Origin: a virus
IMG/VR virus record: IMGVR_UViG_3300025112_003255
Coordinates: 1 to 24,181 of that record
Strand: one strand, 5' to 3'
Length of the DNA stretch: 24,181 nucleotides
The notes under the pieces are model-generated. The model was not told where the DNA came from. It did not search any database and worked only from the letters and a program-made list of their open reading frames with translations. This document shows positions 14,629 to 21,017 of this stretch, one piece after another. Position 1 is the first letter of the stretch; each line of letters begins with the position of its first letter. A program made the translations under genes and the position numbers.

Positions 14629-15520
14629 AATTTTAGTCACAGGAGGGAATGGCTTTTTTGCTCGTAGTCTGTATGAGTCGTTAAGCAATTCCTACTTCCA
14701 CCCATTGGAGGCGACAGTTGTTTCTCTTACCAGACAAGACTTGGATCTGCTTGATGCATACAAGGTAAGAGACTACCTTAAGAATAATTGGTTTGATGTA
14801 GTAATTCATACAGCAAATCATGACGCTGCTCCTACCTTTACTGATAAGAAGCGTGAAGATGTTTTAGATATAAACTTGCGTATGTTTTTTAATATAGCAT
14901 CGTGTTCAGATTATTTCGGTAAGATGTTGTATTTTGGGTCAGGCGCAGAGGCAGAACGGGATAAATGGGGGTTGGAAATGTCAGAGGACTATATTGAGAG
15001 TTGTATCCCTAATGATCCTTACGGGTATTCAAAACATATTATGAATAAACACGCTAAACTGAGTGATAACATTTATAATTTGCGGGTTTTTGGTGTGTTT
15101 GGTAAGTTTGATGATTGGAGATATAGGTTTATCCCTACCACTTGTTGCAAGGCAGTCCTAGGAATGCCAATAACCAGTAAGAGTAACGCAATGTTTGATT
15201 ATTTGTATATGAATGATTTAATAAAAATTGTTAACTGGTTTATTGTTAATACTCCTAAACAGCATTCCTATAATATTTGCACAGGAAAGACTCATACTTA
15301 TTTAAAAATAGCTAAAAAAGTAGTGAAAGCTTCTAAGAAAGAGTTGTCCATCTTTTTAGAAGATGAGAACATAAGTGTAAAGTATAGTGGAGATAACTCT
15401 CGCTTTATTAAGGAGTGCGGCGGGTTTGATTTTACTCCTATGGACGAAGCAATTTCCGAGTTATATTCTTGGTATGATAAAAATTCTTCTATTATTGTGA
15501 AGGAGGACTTCTTATATTGA
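14621..15520 (+). CDS. NAD(P)-dependent sugar epimerase/reductase (extended SDR)
   Basis: The 299-aa protein has an N-terminal Rossmann fold with I-L-V-T-G-G-N-G-F-F-A-R near 4-15, a G-x-x-G-x-x-A variant of the usual G-x-x-G-x-x-G. The catalytic Y-x-x-x-K is at Y-G-Y-S-K near residues 137-141, with the expected Ser in F-G-S-G-A-E at about 105-110. F-D-Y-L-Y-M-N-D-L matches the late extended-SDR segment. The strand with I-H-T-A-N-H replaces the usual H-L-A-A. Overlap with the ThDP enzyme gene suggests co-production, so it may reduce the ketone left after carboligation, as YerF does for the YerE product. An epimerase or 4-ketoreductase on another sugar is also possible. Confidence 0.8.
   Translation: MTKILVTGGNGFFARSLYESLSNSYFHPLEATVVSLTRQDLDLLDAYKVRDYLKNNWFDVVIHTANHDAAPTFTDKKREDVLDINLRMFFNIASCSDYFGKMLYFGSGAEAERDKWGLEMSEDYIESCIPNDPYGYSKHIMNKHAKLSDNIYNLRVFGVFGKFDDWRYRFIPTTCCKAVLGMPITSKSNAMFDYLYMNDLIKIVNWFIVNTPKQHSYNICTGKTHTYLKIAKKVVKASKKELSIFLEDENISVKYSGDNSRFIKECGGFDFTPMDEAISELYSWYDKNSSIIVKEDFLY
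14622..14639. repeat. Perfect 18-bp palindrome over the SDR start codon
   Basis: TGACTAAAATTTTAGTCA equals its own reverse complement. It contains bases 2-3 of the SDR ATG and the stop TAA of the ThDP gene. As RNA it can form a 7-bp stem with an AATT loop that would hide the start codon until a ribosome ends the upstream gene. Confidence 0.6.
15501..15506 (+). promoter_or_regulatory. Ribosome binding site that decides the TTG start of the C-methyltransferase
   Basis: AGGAGG is a full Shine-Dalgarno core placed 10 nt before the TTG at 15517. It supports the non-ATG start that overlaps the upstream stop as TTGA. Confidence 0.75.
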
Positions 15521-16641
15521 TTTGTCGAGTGTGTAATGGGGGATTGCAGACCCTTCTACAATACGAAAATATGCCGAAAGCTGCTCAGAACTTTCCTGAG
15601 TATAAGGATTTACCTACTGAGAAGGGGGTTGATTTAGAAGTCTGTGAGTGCGAAGTTTGTGGTCTTGTTCAATTGAGTAATAAACCTGTTCCCTACTACA
15701 AAGAGGTTATTAGAGCGGTAGCATTTTCTGAAGAGATGAAGCAGTTTCGAGTAACGCAGTTTACTAATTTTGTAGATAAGTACTCTCTTCTAGGAAAGAA
15801 GGTTATTGAAATTGGGTGTGGGAAGGGGGAGTTTTTACAACTAATGAAGGACGCAGGTACTGATGCATACGGAATCGAATACTCGGATGATTCGGTGCAG
15901 TTCTGTAGAGATCAGGGGCTCCAAGTTGAGAAAGACTATATTCTATACGCTCACGATCTGTTAAAGAACCAACCATTCGATTGTTTTTTTATTCTCAATT
16001 TTTTTGAGCATTTACCAGACCTTAACAGCACCCTCCAAGCCCTTCATAATAATTTGACTGACGAAGGTATAGGTATTATCGAGGTTCCTAATTTTGATAT
16101 GATTATTCAGGAAAACCTGTTCTCTGAATTTATTAATGATCATCTTTATTATTTTACTGAGGATACCTTACGAGCGGTTCTTAGTAGACATGGTTTTGAA
16201 GTTATCGAGACCTCTCAAGTGTGGCATAACTATATTATTTCTATGGTAATACGGAAGAAGCAAAGTTTAGACCTTTCTTCGTTTAAAGATCACCAGGAAA
16301 AGGTTACTAAAGAGCTTCAAGATTACATCTCTAGGTATGAGGCTGGATCTGTCGCTATCTACGGTGCAGGACACCAAGCACTAGCTGTGATCTCATTGGC
16401 AAAGCTTGGAGATAGCATAAAATATGTTTTGGATGATGCTCCATTTAAGCAAGGGAAGTACACTCCTGCGACACATATTCCCATAGTTTCATCGGAAATG
16501 TTAAGAAAGGATCCCCCCCACGCTATAATAATTATGGCTGCAAGCTATTCAGACGAAGTAGCGAGGAAGCTTGAACAAGCAAATTTGGGAATTAATTTGT
16601 CAATTTTACGAGATAACGGTCTACATATAATAGAAAAATGA
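15517..16641 (+). CDS. SAM-dependent sugar C-methyltransferase (NovU/TylCIII type)
   Basis: Probably methylates a carbon of a 4-keto nucleotide sugar. The 374-aa protein has the three modules of this family. An N-terminal zinc-binding part has C3/C6 and a later C-E-C-E-V-C-G cluster near 43-49. A SAM-binding Rossmann domain carries V-I-E-I-G-C-G-K-G-E-F near 95-105. A C-terminal Rossmann domain begins at V-A-I-Y-G-A-G-H (about 281-288). The conserved active-site stretch is present as N-D-H-L-Y-Y-F near 207-213, where most members have H-E-H-x-x-Y. The His is kept but the preceding Glu is Asp. It starts with TTG behind a strong ribosome site. It offers one-carbon branching beside the two-carbon branching of the ThDP enzyme. 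Confidence 0.88.
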   Translation: MICRVCNGGLQTLLQYENMPKAAQNFPEYKDLPTEKGVDLEVCECEVCGLVQLSNKPVPYYKEVIRAVAFSEEMKQFRVTQFTNFVDKYSLLGKKVIEIGCGKGEFLQLMKDAGTDAYGIEYSDDSVQFCRDQGLQVEKDYILYAHDLLKNQPFDCFFILNFFEHLPDLNSTLQALHNNLTDEGIGIIEVPNFDMIIQENLFSEFINDHLYYFTEDTLRAVLSRHGFEVIETSQVWHNYIISMVIRKKQSLDLSSFKDHQEKVTKELQDYISRYEAGSVAIYGAGHQALAVISLAKLGDSIKYVLDDAPFKQGKYTPATHIPIVSSEMLRKDPPHAIIIMAASYSDEVARKLEQANLGINLSILRDNGLHIIEK

Positions 16642-17036
16642 AGAAGAAAAAAGATTTCGTTTCAAATGTTACGGGCGAAGAGTGGTTTAAGCATAACTCT
16701 ATTATTTGGAAAAAAGTTATCAATCAGGTTGGTGTAGTTAAAGAGGATGAAATTCACCAAGGTAAGTATGATCAGCCTGTTACCTTAAAAAAGGGTAGTC
16801 GTATCATTATTGATGACATTAGAGGGCGCATTAAGCCCCAGTATCGCGTCATTGACGAGAGCGGTAAGATTTGGTTTGTTTCCGCATTGAACTTAGATAT
16901 ATTAGAAGATAAAAACCGAAAAGCTGATGCCTCACAGCATAAATACAAGGGAGGGGTTCGCCAGGATAATAGCGAAGCTGCTCCCTATCGCTATGCTGTT
17001 AGCAAAACAACTGAAGAGGAAATAAAAGATAAATAA
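16638..17036 (+). CDS. Conserved-looking small basic protein, unknown function
   Basis: The 132-aa soluble protein starts M-K-K-K-K-D and has no signal peptide, membrane helix or cysteine pair. The central part (about 45-90) reads as several beta strands with K-K-G-S-R-I-I-I-D-D-I and K-I-W-F-V-S-A, compatible with a small SH3-like or OB-like barrel. The last ~40 residues are polar and likely disordered, ending in charged T-E-E-E-I-K-D-K. I do not recognise a family. It overlaps the C-methyltransferase stop (ATGA) and shares a base with the radical SAM start (TAATG), so it is tightly coupled to both. Such a small unknown next to a radical SAM gene could be a partner or substrate, but no precursor-peptide features stand out. 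Confidence 0.65.
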   Translation: MKKKKDFVSNVTGEEWFKHNSIIWKKVINQVGVVKEDEIHQGKYDQPVTLKKGSRIIIDDIRGRIKPQYRVIDESGKIWFVSALNLDILEDKNRKADASQHKYKGGVRQDNSEAAPYRYAVSKTTEEEIKDK

Positions 17037-18403
17037 TGGCAAATTCGAATAGTACAATGTTTCAAAGCCCCTTAGAGGGAAATGACAAGGATCATGTTCT
17101 TCCTTGGTCTGAAAAAGAACTACAAGATCTTCTAACAGAGAAATCAGCCGACGAGCTAAAAGATATTGCTGAAGGGAAGGTCATGCAACACACCACGGTC
17201 AAAGAGGAATCTCTTAGACAAAACTGGCTCAAGTCTTATAAACCTCAGGTTTATGAGAAAATGATCAAGTATCCTCAAAAAATTGCCAACGGAGAAAGCA
17301 TTGCAATTATTCAGTTTCAGTACGATTATCTTTGTAACTTTGATTGTGAGCATTGTTGCATTGATAAGTTCTATGTTCCTAAAAGTTGGGAGAAAGAGAG
17401 TGGTCGTAGAAAGTTTGAGTTGGAGGATGTTAGACGATTAGCTGACGAATGCCATGAGTTGGGATTAGCCAACTTCGTTATTACAGGTGGAGAGCCCCTC
17501 CTTCTAAAAGAATTCGATGAATTAGTTGAAGCCATCGGACCAGACAGGTTCTATTTGGTAACAGATTCCAACGGTTGGAATCTTGATCTTGAGAAAGCGA
17601 AGCACCTTAAAGCGATTGGTGTAGATAAAGTTCAACTCAGCCTTGACGGAGCCGACGAAGAAAGCCATGATACTTTCCGTCGAGCCCCTGGATCCTGGAA
17701 GAGAGTTATGAGAGCTATTGACGCTTGCAAAGAAGCGGATCTCCATGTTATTCTTTCTACCGTTATCTGGAAGGATCGCATCTACACAGAGGAGTGGAAA
17801 CAATTCCTAGACTACGCTAAGTCTAAGGATGTGGGAACCTATGTGGTGTACGCAAAGCCTGTGGGCGCATACGAAGGTGTCACAGAGCAAATGATGACCG
17901 AGAAGGAAGGTAAGATCCTCCAGCAGTTTGAGGAAGACTATGATATTTTTACTCACATGACTCCCTCTTACGGTAGAGATATTGGTTGCATTGCTGTTAA
18001 ACGAATGGTCCCTATAACTAGATACGGAGATATCCTCCCATGTCCCTACCAGCACATTTCTTTGGGCAACTTCTTTGAAGAACCCTTGGCCGATATTATT
18101 GGACGAGGCTTAAATATCAAGTGGTTTGATCCTAGAAAGAATATGCCTTGTATTTGTGGTGTGGATAAAGGCTTTATTGAGAATGTTATCTCTGAGTCGT
18201 ATGGTGATTCAGAAGTTCCTGTTCGCTATGATAAAGTATTCACTTCGGATGATTTCATGAACCAAGAGAATATGGGGGATGTAGATAAAGAAAGTGGGTC
18301 AGGTGAGGAAGTAGAGACCTGGGCTAATGCCCCACTTATTACTCTTAAAGGCTCTAAGCTTAAGAAGTTTGATGCTATCGAAGATTCAACGAGGGGAGCT
18401 TAA
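17036..18403 (+). CDS. Radical SAM protein with C-terminal SPASM/twitch-like region
   Basis: The 455-aa enzyme is predicted to cleave S-adenosylmethionine with a [4Fe-4S] cluster. The cluster motif is C100-x3-C104-x2-C107 (C-N-F-D-C-E-H-C), followed by G-G-E-P near 148-151 for SAM binding and V-Q-L-S-L-D-G near 200-206. After the barrel, extra Cys residues occur in G-C-I-A-V near 321, L-P-C-P-Y-Q-H near 336-342 and M-P-C-I-C-G near 371-376, typical of SPASM or twitch domains that hold auxiliary clusters. About 90 N-terminal residues precede the barrel, and the tail is acidic. Neighbours are an A-type Fe-S carrier and an Fe-S sugar dehydrase, so a sugar substrate is plausible. Peptide modification is the main alternative. 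Confidence 0.88.
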   Translation: MANSNSTMFQSPLEGNDKDHVLPWSEKELQDLLTEKSADELKDIAEGKVMQHTTVKEESLRQNWLKSYKPQVYEKMIKYPQKIANGESIAIIQFQYDYLCNFDCEHCCIDKFYVPKSWEKESGRRKFELEDVRRLADECHELGLANFVITGGEPLLLKEFDELVEAIGPDRFYLVTDSNGWNLDLEKAKHLKAIGVDKVQLSLDGADEESHDTFRRAPGSWKRVMRAIDACKEADLHVILSTVIWKDRIYTEEWKQFLDYAKSKDVGTYVVYAKPVGAYEGVTEQMMTEKEGKILQQFEEDYDIFTHMTPSYGRDIGCIAVKRMVPITRYGDILPCPYQHISLGNFFEEPLADIIGRGLNIKWFDPRKNMPCICGVDKGFIENVISESYGDSEVPVRYDKVFTSDDFMNQENMGDVDKESGSGEEVETWANAPLITLKGSKLKKFDAIEDSTRGA

Positions 18404-18720
18404 TGGTTATATTCACAGAATCCGCAGTTGATTATTTAAAAGAAGCTTTGGACACAGGAGAAATCCTCCGAATGCGTGTGAAAGGAGGAGGCTGCTCTGG
18501 CTTTCAGTACGATCTGGAAGTGCAAGAAGAGGAGCAGATTGCTGACGATGATGTTCTCACAGAGGAGCATGGATTTAAAGTTGCCATAGACAGAAAAAGT
18601 TCTTTCATGTTAGATCAGACGCAAATAGATTACCAAAGTACTCTAAGCCAATCGGGGTTTAAGTTTTCAAACGCGAAGGCAACTAAAACTTGTGGTTGCG
18701 GAATTTCGTTTTCTTGCTAA
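18403..18720 (+). CDS. A-type iron-sulfur carrier protein (IscA/ErpA/HesB family)
   Basis: The 105-aa protein is of family length (about 105-120) with the three conserved cysteines: C31 in G-G-G-C-S-G-F, and C97 and C99 in T-C-G-C-G-I-S-F. An additional Cys105 ends the protein. The V-K-G-G-G-C-S-G-F-Q-Y stretch and D-x-x-S-x-x-x-L-D region are textbook. A-type carriers accept clusters from scaffold proteins and hand them to apo-enzymes. The gene shares one base with the radical SAM stop (TAATG) and lies 30 nt before the E1-type [2Fe-2S] dehydrase, so both neighbours are potential clients. No other Suf/Isc component is present, and the phage would depend on the host for sulfur mobilisation. 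Confidence 0.93.
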   Translation: MVIFTESAVDYLKEALDTGEILRMRVKGGGCSGFQYDLEVQEEEQIADDDVLTEEHGFKVAIDRKSSFMLDQTQIDYQSTLSQSGFKFSNAKATKTCGCGISFSC

Positions 18721-18734
18721 GAATCAACCTTGTC

Positions 18735-18751
18735 TGCTCTATAATAGAGCA
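18735..18751 (+). promoter_or_regulatory. Hairpin covering the start of the E1-type dehydrase gene
   Basis: TGCTCTA-TAA-TAGAGCA gives a 7-bp stem with a 3-nt loop, its last base being the A of the ATG at 18751. No Shine-Dalgarno site is visible in the 30-nt gap. The centre contains TATAAT, but no matching -35 lies at the proper distance. A translational control element, or a weak attenuator without a T run, are possible readings. Confidence 0.45.
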
Positions 18752-20070
18752 TGGTGACAAAGAGAGAAATTCTAAATCTTGTACAAGAGTATGTAACTAC
18801 TAAGCAGTCGGAGCAGACTTGGAATAAGGGTGAGGACTGGGTAGAGTACTCTGGTCCTAATTGTGACTATAAGGAGTTTGTCGCCGCAGTAGAAAATCTT
18901 CTTGATGGTTGGTTTATTTTTGGGAAAAAGGGCCGGGAATTTGAGATCGAATTCCCCCAGCATCTCGGTATGAATTATGGGGTTCTAACAAATTCAGGAA
19001 GTTCAGCTAACCTTTTAATGGTAGCTGCTACTACTTCACGAAACTTGTACAACCTTCCGAAAGGTTCAAAGTTTATTACTCCTGTTGTTTGCTTCCCTAC
19101 TACTATCAATCCAATTATCCAGCATGGGTTTGAGCCTGTTTTTGTTGATGTTGAGTTACCTAGCGTCAACCTAGATCTAGATAAGGTCGAGCAGAAACTT
19201 GAAGAAAATTCTGATATTCGGGGCATCATTTTTGCTCATGTTTTAGGCAATCCTCCTGATATGGACAGGCTTATGGGCCTAGTCGAGAAGTATGATCTTA
19301 TCTTCTTAGAAGATGCTTGTGACGCACTAGGATCTTACTATGACGGTAAGAAGCTTGGCTCCTACGGTCATATGTCTACCTGCTCTTTCTTCCCTGCTCA
19401 CCATATGACACTTGGCGAGGGAGGTTTTATTGCCACAAACAATAATAAAGCTAGAACTGCGCTTGCAAGTTTTCGAGATTGGGGTAGAGGGTGTTATTGC
19501 AATAGCATGAAGCCAGGATCTGTAACAGGGGGAAGTGCTTGCGGTAACAGATTTAAGAATTGGCTCCCAGGTATGCCTGATGCACTTTACGATCATCGGT
19601 ATGTATTCAATGAGATTGGATATAACTTAAAACCTCTAGAACTACAAGCTGCTTTAGGTCTTGAGCAACTTAAAAAGCTTCCTGAAATGGATTCCGCAAG
19701 ACGGAAAAACCACAACAGGCTGAATGAAATTTTTAAAAAGTATGAGGATTATTTCTACCTTCCTGAAGCTACGCCAAAGGCAGACCCATGTTGGTTTGCT
19801 TATCTTCTAACGCTTAAGACTGATAAGTTTACTCGTAATGATTTTGTCCAACATCTGGAGGACGCTAAGATTCAGACTAGATCTTATTTTAGTGGTAACA
19901 TTCTTGCCCACCCAGGATACCGCCTAGTTAAAGAGAATGAGACTGATTCCTTCCCTGTCGCTAATAAGGTTACTATGGATTCTTTCTTTCTTGGGACATT
20001 TATTGGTCTTACTGCTGAGAAGCTTGATTATATTGAAGAAGTGGTAGACGCTTTCTTCATTGCGCTATGA
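18751..20070 (+). CDS. rfbH: RfbH/DdhC (E1)-type [2Fe-2S] PMP-dependent sugar 3-dehydrase
   Basis: Predicted to remove the C3 hydroxyl of a 4-keto-6-deoxyhexose nucleotide. The 439-aa DegT-fold protein matches RfbH length (about 437). The PLP-binding Lys of aminotransferases is replaced by H217 (P-A-H-H-M-T-L-G-E-G-G), the hallmark of dehydrases such as E1 and ColD. Iron-sulfur ligands follow E1: C190, C248 and C250 give exactly C-X57-C-X-C, with H217 27 residues after C190 as in E1 (C193 and H220). The fourth Cys, C264, is 13 residues after C250 rather than 7, in a C-G-N-R-F context, suggesting a 6-residue loop insertion. N-S-G-S-S-A-N near 81-87 binds cofactor phosphate. The E3-type reductase partner is not present. 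It lies directly downstream of the Fe-S carrier gene. Confidence 0.92.
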   Translation: MVTKREILNLVQEYVTTKQSEQTWNKGEDWVEYSGPNCDYKEFVAAVENLLDGWFIFGKKGREFEIEFPQHLGMNYGVLTNSGSSANLLMVAATTSRNLYNLPKGSKFITPVVCFPTTINPIIQHGFEPVFVDVELPSVNLDLDKVEQKLEENSDIRGIIFAHVLGNPPDMDRLMGLVEKYDLIFLEDACDALGSYYDGKKLGSYGHMSTCSFFPAHHMTLGEGGFIATNNNKARTALASFRDWGRGCYCNSMKPGSVTGGSACGNRFKNWLPGMPDALYDHRYVFNEIGYNLKPLELQAALGLEQLKKLPEMDSARRKNHNRLNEIFKKYEDYFYLPEATPKADPCWFAYLLTLKTDKFTRNDFVQHLEDAKIQTRSYFSGNILAHPGYRLVKENETDSFPVANKVTMDSFFLGTFIGLTAEKLDYIEEVVDAFFIAL

Positions 20071-21017
20071 AGATTATATATGTTACAGGCTGTTTAGGTT
20101 TTATTGGTTCCTATTTTACTAGAAAAGCTCTTGATCGTGGGTGGTATGTTTATGGTGTTGATAAGATGACCTACGCTGCCAGCAAAAAGACTTTGGTTGA
20201 GTTTCTTAATTATGATAATTTTACTTTTCTAAAAGAGGATATCAAAGACTTAAAACATCTCTATGATTGTGATTATGTTGTTAACTTTGCTGCTGAGTCT
20301 CATGTCGATAATAGTATTGTTAATAGTGACGAGTTTATGAACAGTAATATTCTTGGGGTTAAGAATCTTCTTGATCTTGTTAGGTTTAAAAACACTAATG
20401 CAGGACTGCGCCCTGTGTTCTTTCAGATTAGTACTGATGAAGTCTATGGTGATTTAGCTTCAGGCTTTCATTTGGAATCAGATATGTTGAAGCCAAGTAA
20501 TCCTTATTCTGCATCAAAGGCAGCAGCCGATATGTTAGTAACTGCGTGGTCTAGAACATATGATCTAGACTATTTAATGCTTAGACCAACGAATAATTAC
20601 GGAATTGGGCAGTATCCTGAAAAGCTTATCCCTATTGCAGTCAAAGCACTTCAAAGAGAGAGAAAGATTAGTCTCCACAATCAAGGAACTCCAATAAGAA
20701 ATTGGCTCCACGCTGATGATACAGCAGAAGCTGCACTTCTATTGATTGAAAAAGAGGCAAGGAACGAGATTTTTAATGTCGCAGGAGGGTACGAGCAAAC
20801 TAACGCTGATACAGTCCTAAAAATCTTGAGGGCGTATATTGGAAAAGAAGTTGATTTAAGAGATTTTGTAAACTCTTCTGATGAACGGGATGGACAAGAT
20901 ATGCGTTATGCATTAGATGATTCAAAGCTTCGGTCTTTGGGATGGAGCCCACAGAAAAATTTTGATAAGGAGATTGTTGATATTGTAAAACATTATAGGG
21001 AGAATTTTATATGGTAA
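20067..21017 (+). CDS. rfbB: dTDP-glucose 4,6-dehydratase-like (RmlB/RfbB family)
   Basis: Makes 4-keto-6-deoxyglucose nucleotide from an NDP-glucose. The 316-aa extended SDR has T-G-C-L-G-F-I-G near 7-14. The catalytic T123-D124-E125 (S-T-D-E-V-Y-G) and Y147-S-A-S-K151 are complete, and L-R-P-T-N-N-Y-G and P-E-K-L-I-P follow as in RmlB. Later D-E-R-D-G-Q-D-M-R-Y-A corresponds to the family's D-R-P-G-H-D-x-R-Y-A. The acidic D-E pair is typical of dTDP-glucose enzymes, whereas CDP-glucose dehydratases (RfbG) normally carry a Lys in the corresponding motif. It is about 35-45 residues shorter than bacterial RmlB. Its ATGA overlap with the E1-type gene argues for the same pathway. UDP or CDP specificity cannot be excluded. 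Confidence 0.88.
   Translation: MKIIYVTGCLGFIGSYFTRKALDRGWYVYGVDKMTYAASKKTLVEFLNYDNFTFLKEDIKDLKHLYDCDYVVNFAAESHVDNSIVNSDEFMNSNILGVKNLLDLVRFKNTNAGLRPVFFQISTDEVYGDLASGFHLESDMLKPSNPYSASKAAADMLVTAWSRTYDLDYLMLRPTNNYGIGQYPEKLIPIAVKALQRERKISLHNQGTPIRNWLHADDTAEAALLLIEKEARNEIFNVAGGYEQTNADTVLKILRAYIGKEVDLRDFVNSSDERDGQDMRYALDDSKLRSLGWSPQKNFDKEIVDIVKHYRENFIW

Noticed and set aside
18740-18745. TATAAT as a sigma70 -10 promoter for the dehydrase gene
   Set aside because: No -35-like box lies 16-18 bp upstream, transcription would begin inside the coding region, and the hexamer is part of the inverted repeat. A promoter is not supported.
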